Assembly (NCBI RefSeq): GCF_002858935.1
Contig: NZ_PJRT01000028.1
Span: forward strand, 1-64,000
DNA from: Pantoea endophytica
GTDB taxonomy: Bacteria > Pseudomonadota > Gammaproteobacteria > Enterobacterales > Enterobacteriaceae
Direction: 5' to 3'
Length of the DNA: 64,000 nt
Position numbers and translations under genes: made by a program. The notes under the pieces are model-generated. The model made no database searches and had not been told where the DNA came from. It saw nothing but the letters and a program-made list of their open reading frames with translations. Positions 30,573-38,384 of this stretch are shown in pieces. Every line of letters begins with the position of its first letter. Position 1 is the first letter of the stretch.

Positions 30573-30664
30573 CCGTAGCGGCGCAATTCATTGCGCAATA
30601 TGTGGACGGGCTTTGGGTGCAGGATCGTTAACGCAAAATCGCGCGATTAATCGTGCCGCTACGG
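30573..30664. repeat. Palindromic intergenic repeat, copy 2
   Basis: This 92-bp element has the same inverted ends as the one at 12879-12959: CCGTAGCGGCGCAATTCATT at the left and, on the other strand, CCGTAGCGGCACGATTAATC at the right. The terminal 10 bases are identical and the interior differs. It lies between divergent promoters (ABC operon and mgtB). Confidence 0.75.
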
Positions 30665-30758
30665 AATGTGCATGTGAGGTAATATCAACTCAACTGCAAC
30701 GGAATATAAATGATGGGTGACTAACCGATAATTAACTTTACTTCGTTACTTGCCAGAA

Positions 30759-30764
30759 TATAAT
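30759..30764 (+). promoter_or_regulatory. Candidate -10 box of the mgtB leader promoter
   Basis: A consensus TATAAT about 490 nt upstream of mgtB and just before the leader features. No good -35 was found, which would fit an activator-dependent promoter such as those of PhoP, but I could not align a PhoP direct repeat at the right place. Confidence 0.4.
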
Positions 30765-30793
30765 GGCCGCAATTTCAAAGCAGGAGAGTTCAG

Positions 30794-30835
30794 TTGGACA
30801 GTCACCCTTTTAGTTGGCATCACAAGGCAAGCTGA
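30794..30835 (+). CDS. Possible upstream leader ORF 1 of mgtB (TTG start, 13 aa)
   Basis: A 13-codon frame starting with TTG reads (M/L)DSHPFSWHHKAS. AGGAG lies seven bases upstream, a good spacing. Its last codons overlap GGCAAGC (30826-30832), one arm of an alternative hairpin, as expected of an attenuation leader. The non-ATG start and short length keep confidence low. Confidence 0.35.
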   Translation: MDSHPFSWHHKAS

Positions 30836-30878
30836 CGCGCGAACTTTTTTGTCGCTGCTTGCCAACACGGCGGGCAGC
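30826..30878 (+). promoter_or_regulatory. Alternative hairpins in the mgtB leader
   Basis: GGCAAGC (30826-30832) can pair with GCTTGCC (30857-30863). The same downstream bases can instead form a 10-bp stem GCTGCTTGCC / GGCGGGCAGC (30854-30863 with 30869-30878, two G-T pairs, loop AACAC). The two folds exclude each other, the logic of a cis-acting RNA switch. No clean T-run follows the second stem, so a Rho-type outcome is more likely than intrinsic termination. Confidence 0.5.
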
Positions 30879-30950
30879 AATCCTCTCTTTTCTGATGATT
30901 GTTCCCTTTAAACGACATTGTAACGGGCCAAAGCCCGTAGGGATATCATC

Positions 30951-31001
30951 ATGCACATGATTTTTAACACACTTTTCCCTCCGCCTCGATACGCGCGCTG
31001 A
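30951..31001 (+). CDS. Proline-rich leader peptide of mgtB (MgtL/MgtP type, 16 aa)
   Basis: A 16-codon ORF encodes MHMIFNTLFPPPRYAR with three consecutive proline codons (CCT CCG CCT). Proline-rich leader ORFs (mgtL, mgtP) upstream of mgtA and mgtCB in Salmonella control transcription into the Mg2+ transporter gene by ribosome stalling in low Mg2+ or low proline. A GGG-containing ribosome binding site lies about ten bases upstream, next to a small hairpin ACGGGC/GCCCGT (30922-30938). The position upstream of mgtB supports the call. Confidence 0.6.
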   Translation: MHMIFNTLFPPPRYAR

Positions 31002-31135
31002 ACTTCAGCGTGCTGATTTGCGCTGCACTTTAGACGGCTTTTCGCTGTTCGATTGCGTGGTGTTTACCTTCTTCTTTATTTATTACTCGTTATTTTGCGA
31101 GCGACTCTTTTCGTCTTTAATTTCCGGGAGGTGAT

Positions 31136-31168
31136 ATGGAAATTCCCGACAGGTTATTTTTAATTTAA
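31136..31168 (+). CDS. Possible third leader ORF with extended Shine-Dalgarno (10 aa)
   Basis: A 10-codon ORF (MEIPDRLFLI) follows GGGAGGTGAT, whose last nine bases are complementary to the 3' end of 16S rRNA. The ATG is only four bases from GGAGG. It ends 78 nt before mgtB. Whether it is translated or just a ribosome-binding landing site cannot be told from sequence. Confidence 0.35.
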   Translation: MEIPDRLFLI

Positions 31169-31246
31169 CAAACTCATTGCCGTTAATTTAATTTGTGTGC
31201 CTCGCACGCAGGGATTTTTATTGCCGTAATAAAGAGGAATGTCACT

Positions 31247-33970
31247 ATGACTGACATGAAACTCAACCAGGACAAAAAAGCCTGGAACACCACGCGCCAG
31301 CCGCGTCAAAAAACACCGCGTTACCTGATTGAAGATGAAGCCGGTTTTACTGCCGACGAAACGCTGGTGCGTCTGCGCAGCGATGCGCTTGGCCTGAGTG
31401 AACGTGAAGCCGAGGCGCGCCTGAATGTATATGGCCGCAATCAGGTCGAACACGACAAAGCGCCACCGGCGTTGTTGCAGTTGCTGCAGGCATTCAACAA
31501 TCCGTTTATCTATGTCCTGATGGCGCTGGCGCTGGTGAGCTTTTTCACTGATTTCTGGCTGCCGCTGCGCAACGGCGAGGAGACCGATCTGACCGGTGTC
31601 ATCATCATTGTGACGATGGTAACGCTCAGCGGTTTGCTGCGCTTCTGGCAGGAGTTCCGTACCAATAAAGCGGCGCAGGCGCTGAAATCGATGGTGCGCA
31701 CCACCGCCACGGTGCTGCGTCGTGAGTCAGCGCAGCAAGCGCCGCTCAAACAGGAAGTCGATATCGCCACGCTGGTGCCGGGTGACATCATCTATCTGTC
31801 GGCGGGGGATTTGGTGCCAGCCGATGTGCGGCTGCTGGATTCACGCGATCTGTTTATCAGCCAGGCGATTTTGACCGGCGAATCGTTACCGGTTGAGAAG
31901 TATGACGTCACCGGCCACGTCACCAGCAAAAGCAGCGGTGCCAGCGAACAGGGCACATCGCTGCTGGAACTGGGCAGCGTCTGCCTGATGGGCACCAACG
32001 TGTCCAGCGGCAGCGCCAAAGCGGTGGTAGTGGCAACCGGCAGCGAAACTTACTTCGGTAGCCTGGCGAAATCGATTGTGGGTAATCGCTCACAAACCGC
32101 CTTTGACCGCGGCGTCAACAGCGTGAGCTGGCTGCTGATCCGCTTCATGTTGGTGATGGTACCGGTGGTGTTGCTGATTAATGGCCTAACCAAAGGCGAC
32201 TGGCTGGATGCTTCACTGTTTGCGCTGGCGGTAGCGGTAGGTTTAACGCCGGAAATGTTGCCGATGATCGTCAGCTCCAACCTGGCGAAAGGCGCCATCG
32301 CCATGTCGCGGCGTAAAGTGATCGTCAAACGTCTGAATGCGATTCAAAACCTCGGCGCGATGGATATTCTCTGCACCGACAAAACCGGCACGCTGACGCA
32401 GGACAACATCATTCTGGAGCATCATCTGGATTGTGCTGGCGTGGAGAACTCACGCGTGCTGATGCTGAGCTGGCTCAACAGCCACTATCAAAGCGGCACG
32501 CTGAATCTGATGGATCGCGCCATTTTGCAGTACGGCAAAAACCGCGTCAGCGAAGCGGTAAGCGATACCTATATCAAAGTGGATGAGCTGCCGTTCGATT
32601 TCATTCGCCGTCGTGTCTCGGTGGTGGTGCGCGATCGTCGTCTCAATCAACAGATGCTGATCTGCAAAGGCGCGGTGGAAGAGATGCTGAGCATCGCGAC
32701 TGCCGAGCGTGAAGGCAAACTGGTGCAGCCGCTGAACGAAACGCGTCGTGCAGAACTGCTGGCGCTGGCACATCAATACAATGAGCAGGGTTTTCGCGTG
32801 CTGCTGGTGGCGAGCCGCGTGCTGGCGGATCCAGGTTTACAGCAGCCGCTGAGCGTGGCGGATGAGCAAGGCTTAACGGTAGAAGGACTGCTCACCTTCC
32901 TCGATCCACCGAAAGAGAGCGCCGCCAAAGCCATCGGCGCGCTGCGCGACAATGGCGTTAGCGTCAAAGTGCTGACCGGTGATAATCCGGTAGTGACCGC
33001 GCGCATTTGCCAGCAGGTTGGCATCGACAGCGGCGCGATCGTCACCGGCGACCAAATTGCCCTAATGAGCGACGAGCAGTTGGCAGACGCCGCCGCACAG
33101 AGCGCGGTATTCGCTAAACTCACGCCGTTGCAGAAATCACGCATCCTGCGCGCGCTACAGCAACAGGGCCACACCGTTGGCTTCCTCGGCGACGGGATTA
33201 ATGATGCGCCGGCGCTGCGTGATGCTGATGTCGGGATTTCCGTCGATAGCGCGGCGGACATCGCTAAAGAGTCTTCCGATATCATCCTGCTGGAAAAAGA
33301 TTTGATGGTGCTGGAAGAGGGCGTAATGAAGGGACGCGAAACCTTCGGCAACATCATTAAGTACCTGAACATGACCGCCAGCTCGAACTTCGGCAACGTG
33401 TTCTCGGTGTTGGTGGCGAGCGCCTTTATTCCGTTCCTGCCGATGCTGGCGATTCATCTGCTGATTCAGAACCTGATGTACGATCTGTCTCAGCTGGCAC
33501 TGCCGTGGGACAAAATGGACCGCGAGTTCCTGCGTAAGCCGCGTAAATGGGACGCGCGTAATATCAAACGCTTTATGCTGTGGATTGGGCCAACGTCGTC
33601 GATTTTCGATATCACCACCTTTGCGCTGATGTGGTACGTGTTCGCGGCGAATACGCCAGAAATGCAGTCGCTGTTCCAGTCCGGCTGGTTTATTGAAGGC
33701 TTGCTGTCGCAAACGCTGGTGGTGCACATGCTGCGCACGCAAAAGATTCCGTTTATCCAGAGCCGTGCGGCGCTGCCGGTGCTGCTGACCACTGCGTGTG
33801 TGATGATCGCCGGCATTCTGCTGCCGTTCTCACCGCTGGGCGCGATGGTGGGATTGGTGCCGTTGCCATGGGCTTACTTCCCATGGCTGGTGGCAACGCT
33901 GCTCGGGTATTGCGTGGTCGCGCAGGGCATGAAAATGCTCTACATCAAGCGCTTTGGTCAGTGGTTTTAA
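31247..33970 (+). CDS. mgtB: Mg2+-importing P-type ATPase MgtB
   Basis: A P3-type ATPase that imports Mg2+. The phosphorylated aspartate is Asp378 in DKTGTL, the actuator loop is TGES at 210-213, and GDGINDAP is at 648-655. The N-terminal MTDM and the C-terminal IKRFGQWF match Salmonella MgtB rather than E. coli MgtA, and the chain (907 residues) has MgtB length. The ATG at 31247 has AGAGGA eight bases upstream. There is no mgtC before it. A 28-residue peptide gene follows after 15 nt. Confidence 0.93.
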   Translation: MTDMKLNQDKKAWNTTRQPRQKTPRYLIEDEAGFTADETLVRLRSDALGLSEREAEARLNVYGRNQVEHDKAPPALLQLLQAFNNPFIYVLMALALVSFFTDFWLPLRNGEETDLTGVIIIVTMVTLSGLLRFWQEFRTNKAAQALKSMVRTTATVLRRESAQQAPLKQEVDIATLVPGDIIYLSAGDLVPADVRLLDSRDLFISQAILTGESLPVEKYDVTGHVTSKSSGASEQGTSLLELGSVCLMGTNVSSGSAKAVVVATGSETYFGSLAKSIVGNRSQTAFDRGVNSVSWLLIRFMLVMVPVVLLINGLTKGDWLDASLFALAVAVGLTPEMLPMIVSSNLAKGAIAMSRRKVIVKRLNAIQNLGAMDILCTDKTGTLTQDNIILEHHLDCAGVENSRVLMLSWLNSHYQSGTLNLMDRAILQYGKNRVSEAVSDTYIKVDELPFDFIRRRVSVVVRDRRLNQQMLICKGAVEEMLSIATAEREGKLVQPLNETRRAELLALAHQYNEQGFRVLLVASRVLADPGLQQPLSVADEQGLTVEGLLTFLDPPKESAAKAIGALRDNGVSVKVLTGDNPVVTARICQQVGIDSGAIVTGDQIALMSDEQLADAAAQSAVFAKLTPLQKSRILRALQQQGHTVGFLGDGINDAPALRDADVGISVDSAADIAKESSDIILLEKDLMVLEEGVMKGRETFGNIIKYLNMTASSNFGNVFSVLVASAFIPFLPMLAIHLLIQNLMYDLSQLALPWDKMDREFLRKPRKWDARNIKRFMLWIGPTSSIFDITTFALMWYVFAANTPEMQSLFQSGWFIEGLLSQTLVVHMLRTQKIPFIQSRAALPVLLTTACVMIAGILLPFSPLGAMVGLVPLPWAYFPWLVATLLGYCVVAQGMKMLYIKRFGQWF

Positions 33971-33985
33971 ACACATGGAGGTGAA

Positions 33986-34072
33986 ATGCGTAACCGCAAC
34001 CTCAATAAGGTGGTGTTTCACCTGATAATGATGATGGTTGTCATGGTGGTGTTAACGCTGGTGTTTCGTTAA
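33986..34072 (+). CDS. mgtU: MgtU-like 28-residue membrane peptide
   Basis: A 28-codon ORF 15 nt after mgtB, preceded by GGAGG four bases before the ATG. The peptide has a basic polar start (MRNRNLNKVVFH) and a single hydrophobic helix rich in Met, Val and Leu, ending LVFR. Salmonella carries short membrane peptides downstream of mgtB (MgtR, MgtU), and MgtU is described as protecting MgtB from FtsH proteolysis; length and position fit that peptide. Too short for routine gene calling, and the name rests on position and shape. Confidence 0.65.
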   Translation: MRNRNLNKVVFHLIMMMVVMVVLTLVFR

Positions 34073-34075
34073 TGA

Positions 34076-34102
34076 AAAAAGGGCAGGATTTCCTGCCCTT
34101 TT
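34076..34102. terminator. Terminator between mgtU and queH
   Basis: A perfect 8-bp stem GGGCAGGA / TCCTGCCC with a 2-nt spacer has an A-run on the left and TTTT on the right. It can stop both the mgtB-mgtU transcript and the convergent queH transcript. Confidence 0.88.
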
Positions 34103-34104
34103 CT

Positions 34105-34770
34105 TTACTCTTCATCGGGCTGGTAATACTGCACGCCGATCTCAATGCGCTCGCGGCCGCTAGCTACGCGATGGCGATTGCTGTCGCGCAGCGAATAGAT
34201 GCAGCCGCAATACTCCTGCTGATAGAAACGTTCGCGCTTGCTGATCTCAATCATGCGTGACGAGCCGCCACCTTTCCGCCAGTTGAACTCCCAATAAAGC
34301 ATATCGGGATAGTGCGCCGCCGCGCGCACGCCGCAATCGTTAATCTGCTGCATATTCTTCCAGCGCGAAATACCGAGTGAACTGGTGATCACCGGGAAAC
34401 CGTTTTCATGTGCATACAGCGCGGTGCGTTCAAAGCGCATGTCGAAACACATGGTGCAGCGCACGCCACGTTCCGGTTCCCACTCCATGCCACGTGCCCG
34501 CTCAAACCAATTGTCTTTATCGTAATCGGCATCAACAAAGGGCACGCCAAACTGCTCGGCAAAGCGAATATTCTCCTCTTTACGCAGCTCGTACTCTTTC
34601 AGCGGATGAATGTTTGGGTTGTAGAAGAAGATGGTGTAATCGATGCCGGAAGCCAGCATCGCTTCCATCACTTCGCCCGAGCAGGGCGCACAGCAGGAGT
34701 GCAACAGGACTTTGTTATGACCGTTGGGTAAGGGCAGCGGCTGGCGGGTAAAGGTGTCAGACATGAGCAT
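34105..34770 (-). CDS. queH: Epoxyqueuosine reductase QueH
   Basis: QueH reduces epoxyqueuosine in tRNA to queuosine, the last step of the pathway, and replaces the cobalamin enzyme QueG in many bacteria. The 221-residue protein has all the family cysteines: HSCCAPCSG (Cys26, Cys27, Cys30), CTMCFDMR (Cys105, Cys108) and YCGC (Cys188, Cys190), ligands for an Fe-S cluster and a second metal site. The start is uncertain: ATG at 34770 or 34764, neither with a clear ribosome binding site. It stands alone next to mgtU. Confidence 0.9.
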   Translation of the reverse strand: MLMSDTFTRQPLPLPNGHNKVLLHSCCAPCSGEVMEAMLASGIDYTIFFYNPNIHPLKEYELRKEENIRFAEQFGVPFVDADYDKDNWFERARGMEWEPERGVRCTMCFDMRFERTALYAHENGFPVITSSLGISRWKNMQQINDCGVRAAAHYPDMLYWEFNWRKGGGSSRMIEISKRERFYQQEYCGCIYSLRDSNRHRVASGRERIEIGVQYYQPDEE

Positions 34771-34843
34771 TATTGGTTAATGGAGTGTTGGGTAAAGTCT
34801 AAGGGGATAGCGTTAAAGATGCAAAGTTGATGAAAACAGGCAA

Positions 34844-34867
34844 TAAAAAAGGCCGCAAACGCGGCCT
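34844..34867 (-). terminator. Terminator of the LEA-like protein gene
   Basis: On the minus strand AGGCCGC-GTTT-GCGGCCT is followed by a T-run (TTTTTATTG), 20 nt past the stop codon of the gene at 34887. Confidence 0.88.
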
Positions 34868-34886
34868 CTGGAGTGAGCGACGAACG

Positions 34887-35243
34887 TTATTCAGTCACTT
34901 TCTTTTTCAGATCGCTGGCACCTTCTTTGGTTTTATTCCAGCCTTTCTGCGTGCCTTCTTTGGTGGCATCCCAACCTTTCTCAGAACCTTCTTTGGTTTT
35001 ATTCCAGGCTTTCTGCGTACCTTCGCTGGCTTTGCTGGTCAGGTTATCGCTTTTACCTTCTGCCGCATGCTTCGCTTTCAGCTGCTGCTCTTTACCTTCG
35101 TTCTGCGCCTGATGCAGTTTTTCTTTAGCGGTGTTCGCACCGGCCTGCGCGTTAGCGACAGTTTCATCAGTTGCATGTGTGGTCGCGGCAAAAGCCGAAG
35201 ATGCCATCAGAACGGCTGACAGTGCAATAATGGTCTTTTTCAT
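34887..35243 (-). CDS. Exported LEA-like 11-residue repeat protein
   Basis: A 118-residue protein with a Sec signal (MKKTIIALSAVLMASSAFA) and a highly charged, Lys/Glu/Ala-rich mature part. Three successive 11-mers, EGTQKAWNKTK, EGSEKGWDATK and EGTQKGWNKTK, occupy about residues 77-110; the DNA repeats with a 33-nt period. This is the pattern of group 3 late-embryogenesis-abundant proteins, which are disordered and protect against drying, but Trp in each repeat is unusual for LEA motifs. GAGG five bases upstream of 35243 fixes the start. No named family is recognised; a periplasmic stress role is inference. Confidence 0.8.
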   Translation of the reverse strand: MKKTIIALSAVLMASSAFAATTHATDETVANAQAGANTAKEKLHQAQNEGKEQQLKAKHAAEGKSDNLTSKASEGTQKAWNKTKEGSEKGWDATKEGTQKGWNKTKEGASDLKKKVTE

Positions 35244-35455
35244 AATTCCCTCTTTCATGAAATATGTCGTCTCAGGTAATCATCCTGGCACAGGCCGGGA
35301 TGGAAAGATTTAAGAATAAACCAGGAATGAAAAAGGTCTAGTTTCGCTGGCAAAATCACCAGTAGATAGCATTTTAGGTTGTTGCAGGAAGGGATAAGAG
35401 CCACCTGAGCTGTGGCTCTGCAATATTAATCTGCTATCTGCCTGGCGCAGCATAG
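35244..35455. other. Intergenic region upstream of the LEA-like gene
   Basis: No gene supported. It must contain the promoter of the LEA-like gene. At 35397-35419 an 8-bp perfect hairpin (AGAGCCAC / GTGGCTCT) without a T-run is seen. Confidence 0.4.
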
Positions 35456-35601
35456 CAGTGGCGCAACGTGCAACGGTTGCGTACCGAGGTTGGCAATCAG
35501 GGATTGAACGTTACGCTGGTAACGTTGTGGAATCCGGGTGGCAATAAACACGCGATAGCCGAGGCGTTTATCGCCAGCCTGCCTGAGCTGTGGAGCCGCC
35601 T
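35456..35601 (+). pseudogene. Possible remnant of a LysR-family regulator C-terminus
   Basis: The plus-strand frame after a TAG at 35453-35455 reads QRLRTEVGNQGLNVTLVTLW then NPGGNKHAIAEAFIASLPEL, which looks like the last helix-strand portion of a LysR effector domain. It has no start, no DNA-binding half and runs into the 3' end of the RIO-kinase gene on the other strand (the frame stops at 35636). It could be the relic of a deletion; the match is from memory of the family only. Confidence 0.35.
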
Positions 35602-36456
35602 CTACTCTTCGTCGCGCTCTTTAGCGGCGCGCTGACGATCATAGAACTCATCTTCGGCGGCGATAATCTCATCCATCAATGAGTTCATATCCACTTCATG
35701 CACCTCTTCTACGAAGAGACCGGTGAGCGGCGTTTCTGGCGTCAGCTTTCCATCTTCATATAATTGCCAGATCTCTTTCGCATAGCGCGTTTGCAAAATC
35801 TGCGGAGCATATTGCCCGTAATAGGCGGTGATGTTGTTCACATCGCGCTCAAACATCGATTCAGCGTGGTTGTTTGCCGCGGCATCAACCGCTTGTGGCA
35901 AGTCGATAATCACCGGTCCGTTGGCATCCTGCAGCACGTTGAATTCCGACAGATCACCATGAACAATGCCGGCGCACAGCATGCGCACGATATTGCGGAT
36001 CATGGTATCGAAATCCTTCAGGGCGTTCTCTTCGGTCAGGAACACATCGCTCAGGCGTGGCGCAACCAGACCTTCTGCGTCTGTGACCAGCTCCATCAAC
36101 AAAACGCCGTCGATGCAAATGTAGGGCTGCGGGACGCGTACGCCAGCATTCGCCAGGCGGAATAACGCATCAACTTCCGCGCTTTGCCAGGTCTCTTCTT
36201 GCTGCTTGCGCCCGAATTTCGACCCTTTTTGCATCGCACGTGAATTACGGCTGTTGCGCACTTTGCGCCCTTCCTGATAATGCACGGCCTGCTTGAAACT
36301 TCGTTGTGTGGCGTCCTTGTACACTTTCGCACACTGGATTTTGCCGCCCGTTAACACGGTATAAACGTCAGCTTCTTTGCCGCTTCTTAGTCTTTGTAGT
36401 ACTTCATCTACCAGGCCATCATCGACGAGAGGCTGGAGTCGGTTTGGGATTTTCAT
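35602..36456 (-). CDS. RIO1-like serine protein kinase (PA4780 type)
   Basis: A bacterial RIO-family kinase of 284 residues. The P-loop region is SGKEADVYTV (25-34), the nucleotide-binding lysine lies in CAKVYKD (42-48), the catalytic loop is HGDLSEFNV with Asp168 and Asn173, and the metal-binding Asp185 is in IIDLPQAVD. Homologues of the Pseudomonas PA4780 type autophosphorylate; physiological substrates are not established. The ATG at 36456 has AAGG eight bases upstream; upstream in-frame codons reach into the ssrA terminator and were rejected. Confidence 0.88.
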   Translation of the reverse strand: MKIPNRLQPLVDDGLVDEVLQRLRSGKEADVYTVLTGGKIQCAKVYKDATQRSFKQAVHYQEGRKVRNSRNSRAMQKGSKFGRKQQEETWQSAEVDALFRLANAGVRVPQPYICIDGVLLMELVTDAEGLVAPRLSDVFLTEENALKDFDTMIRNIVRMLCAGIVHGDLSEFNVLQDANGPVIIDLPQAVDAAANNHAESMFERDVNNITAYYGQYAPQILQTRYAKEIWQLYEDGKLTPETPLTGLFVEEVHEVDMNSLMDEIIAAEDEFYDRQRAAKERDEE

Positions 36457-36484
36457 GCGAGTCGCCTTGAAAGAGTCCAGATAC

Positions 36485-36517
36485 AAAAAAGCCCGTAAGG
36501 CTTGCGCCATACGGGCT
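36485..36517 (-). terminator. ssrA terminator
   Basis: On the minus strand AGCCCGTA / TACGGGCT-type stem (loop about 12 nt) is followed by six T residues. It lies 47 nt past the tmRNA 3' end and before the RIO-kinase gene. Confidence 0.85.
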
Positions 36518-36563
36518 CTTAGGACTTCATCGAATGACTCTGGTGATCATCGATGGAGAATTT

Positions 36564-36926
36564 TGGTGGAGCTGGCGGGAGTTGAACCCGCGTCCGAAAT
36601 TACTACACCGTCGGCACTACATGCTTAGTCAGTCTTTACATTCGCCGGCCAGCTGCGGACAGACACGCCACTGACAAACTAGCCTGATTAGATTTAGTGC
36701 TTCAACCCCAGGCAAGGCATCCACACGATCTCTTTTGGGTTTGACCTCTCTTGATCCCCGTCTTAAGAGCGGAAGCTAGGGAGAGAGGGCTTCAAAGCAG
36801 GTTATTAAGCTGCTAAAGCGTAGTTTTCGTCGTTTGCGACTATTTTTTTGCGGCTTTTTACGAGGCAAACCGCCCCTCGGCATGCTCCTAAGGCTTCACA
36901 ATCCCGTCGAGTCCAGAATCAGCCCC
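36564..36926 (-). ncRNA. ssrA: tmRNA (ssrA)
   Basis: tmRNA rescues stalled ribosomes with SmpB and tags the nascent chain for proteolysis. The 363-nt gene starts GGGGCTGATTCTGG and ends with encoded CCA after the T-arm GGTTCAACTCCCGCC. The tag frame at 36805-36837 (minus strand) encodes ANDENYALAA and a TAA stop. The four pseudoknot regions align with E. coli tmRNA by eye. smpB lies directly upstream on the same strand. Confidence 0.97.
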
Positions 36927-36970
36927 AAGAAATTTCAATACTACAGACAAGCGACGCCAAAATCCAGCGC

Positions 36971-37453
36971 TTAACGCTTTGAATTCTTCATAATGCGCGC
37001 TTTGTCCATCTTCCATTCGCGCTCTTTCACGTCGTCACGCTTGTCGTGCTCTTTCTTACCGCGCGCCACACCGATTTTCAGTTTGGCCCAGGCATTTTTC
37101 CAGTACATCGACAGCGCAACCACGGTAAAACCTTCGCGGTTGACGCGACCGTACAGCGAATCGAGTTCACGTTGTTTCAGCAGCAGCTTGCGGCTTCGCG
37201 TGGGATCACACACCACATGCGTTGAAGCAACCGCTAGCGGCTGGAAAGTAGAGCCGAACAGGTAAGCTTCACCATCGCGCAAAAGAATGTAGCTATCGCT
37301 GATGTTAGCCTTACCGGCACGGAGTGATTTGACTTCCCATCCTTGCAACGACATACCCGCCTCGAACTCTTCTTCAATGAAGTATTCATGACGTGCGCGT
37401 TTATTGAGGGCAATAGTGGCTGAACCGGGTTTGTTAACTTTTTTCTTTGTCAT
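36971..37453 (-). CDS. smpB: tmRNA-binding protein SmpB
   Basis: SmpB binds tmRNA and takes the place of the codon-anticodon helix in trans-translation. Its 160 residues match E. coli SmpB, with the OB-fold core ([33 protein letters not shown]) and the basic tail [21 protein letters not shown] that enters the ribosome. It lies 44 nt upstream of ssrA, the common enterobacterial arrangement, and is divergent from ratA. Confidence 0.96.
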   Translation of the reverse strand: MTKKKVNKPGSATIALNKRARHEYFIEEEFEAGMSLQGWEVKSLRAGKANISDSYILLRDGEAYLFGSTFQPLAVASTHVVCDPTRSRKLLLKQRELDSLYGRVNREGFTVVALSMYWKNAWAKLKIGVARGKKEHDKRDDVKEREWKMDKARIMKNSKR

Positions 37454-37612
37454 AGTGCGGCGTAGTCTACATCACTCAGTCTATGGGCGCATCCCCTGTC
37501 CTGCAGGGCGGTAAAAAACACTCCATTTTAGCACAGCAAGCAAAGCCGTGAATTTTTGTTTGGTGACTGAAAATGGTATTATTCAATGGTTTTGTGATGA
37601 ACAGGAACCATT

Positions 37613-38047
37613 ATGGCCCAGATTAGTCGTTCAGCGCTGGTCCCTTATAGCGCTGAACAGATGTACCGTCTTGTGAATGACGTGGATGCTTATCCTCAGT
37701 TTCTGCCGGGCTGCACCGGCAGTCGGGTGCTGGATAACAGCGGAGATCAAATGACCGCGGCCGTTGATGTCTCGAAAGCGGGCATCAGTAAAACTTTCAC
37801 TACGCGCAACACGCTGATCAGCAACCAAAGCATATTGATGCAGTTGGTTGATGGCCCGTTTCGTAAATTGACCGGCGGCTGGCATTTCACTTCATTAGGT
37901 GATGATGCCTGCAAGGTTGAGTTGAACCTCGATTTTGAGTTCACCAATATGCTGGTAGAAATGGCGTTCGGCCGCATCTTTAAAGAGCTGGCAAATAGCA
38001 TGGTGCAGGCGTTCAGTCAGCGCGCAAAAGAGGTTTATCGTGCCTGA
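37613..38047 (+). CDS. ratA: START-domain protein RatA (PasT, coenzyme Q-binding COQ10 family)
   Basis: A 144-residue START/polyketide-cyclase-like protein. In E. coli RatA has been described as inhibiting 70S ribosome association and, as PasT, as affecting persistence and respiration; homology to COQ10 suggests ubiquinone binding, so its primary role is debated. [20 protein letters not shown] and [22 protein letters not shown] are conserved. AGGA six bases upstream supports 37613. It overlaps ratB by 8 nt. Confidence 0.9.
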   Translation: MAQISRSALVPYSAEQMYRLVNDVDAYPQFLPGCTGSRVLDNSGDQMTAAVDVSKAGISKTFTTRNTLISNQSILMQLVDGPFRKLTGGWHFTSLGDDACKVELNLDFEFTNMLVEMAFGRIFKELANSMVQAFSQRAKEVYRA

Positions 38048-38330
38048 TATCAGCGTTGAAGTGGTTTACGCACTGCCAGACAAGCAGTATATGCGTGCCG
38101 TAACGCTTGAAAAAGGCGCAACCGTTGAGCAAGCGATCAAGGCTTCGGGGTTGCTGTCACTGCGTAAAGATATTGACCTGAACTCGAATAAGGTTGGGAT
38201 TTATAGCCGCCCGGTAAAATTGGGTGATGCCGTCCAGGATGGTGATCGCATTGAGATCTATCGTCCGCTGATTGCCGACCCGAAAGAGTTACGGCGTCAA
38301 CGCGCAGAGCGGTCAGCTGAGAAGAAATAG
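38040..38330 (+). CDS. ratB: RnfH/ubiquitin-like protein RatB (PasI)
   Basis: A 96-residue beta-grasp protein of the RnfH family, paired with RatA. It begins with GTG at 38040 inside the end of rat[28 protein letters not shown] and [22 protein letters not shown] are the family landmarks. Proposed as antitoxin of RatA in some reports; not settled. Confidence 0.9.
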   Translation: MPDISVEVVYALPDKQYMRAVTLEKGATVEQAIKASGLLSLRKDIDLNSNKVGIYSRPVKLGDAVQDGDRIEIYRPLIADPKELRRQRAERSAEKK

Positions 38331-38346
38331 TCGGAATGTAAAAACG

Positions 38347-38372
38347 AAAAAAGGCGCTTAAGCGCCTTTTTT
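38347..38372. terminator. Bidirectional terminator between ratB and bamE
   Basis: AAAAAAGGCGCTTAAGCGCCTTTTTT is a perfect palindrome with A and T tracts, serving both convergent genes. Only 20 of its bases are needed for the stem and tracts. Confidence 0.92.
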
Positions 38373-38384
38373 ATTGCCGTTCAC

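Noticed and set aside
30726..30758. PhoP box upstream of the mgtB leader
   Set aside because: TTTA and TTAC halves are 8 bp apart, not the 11-bp period of the PhoP direct repeat.
34911..35030. CRISPR-like 33-nt repeats
   Set aside because: The period reflects the in-frame 11-residue protein repeats of the LEA-like gene; there are no spacers.
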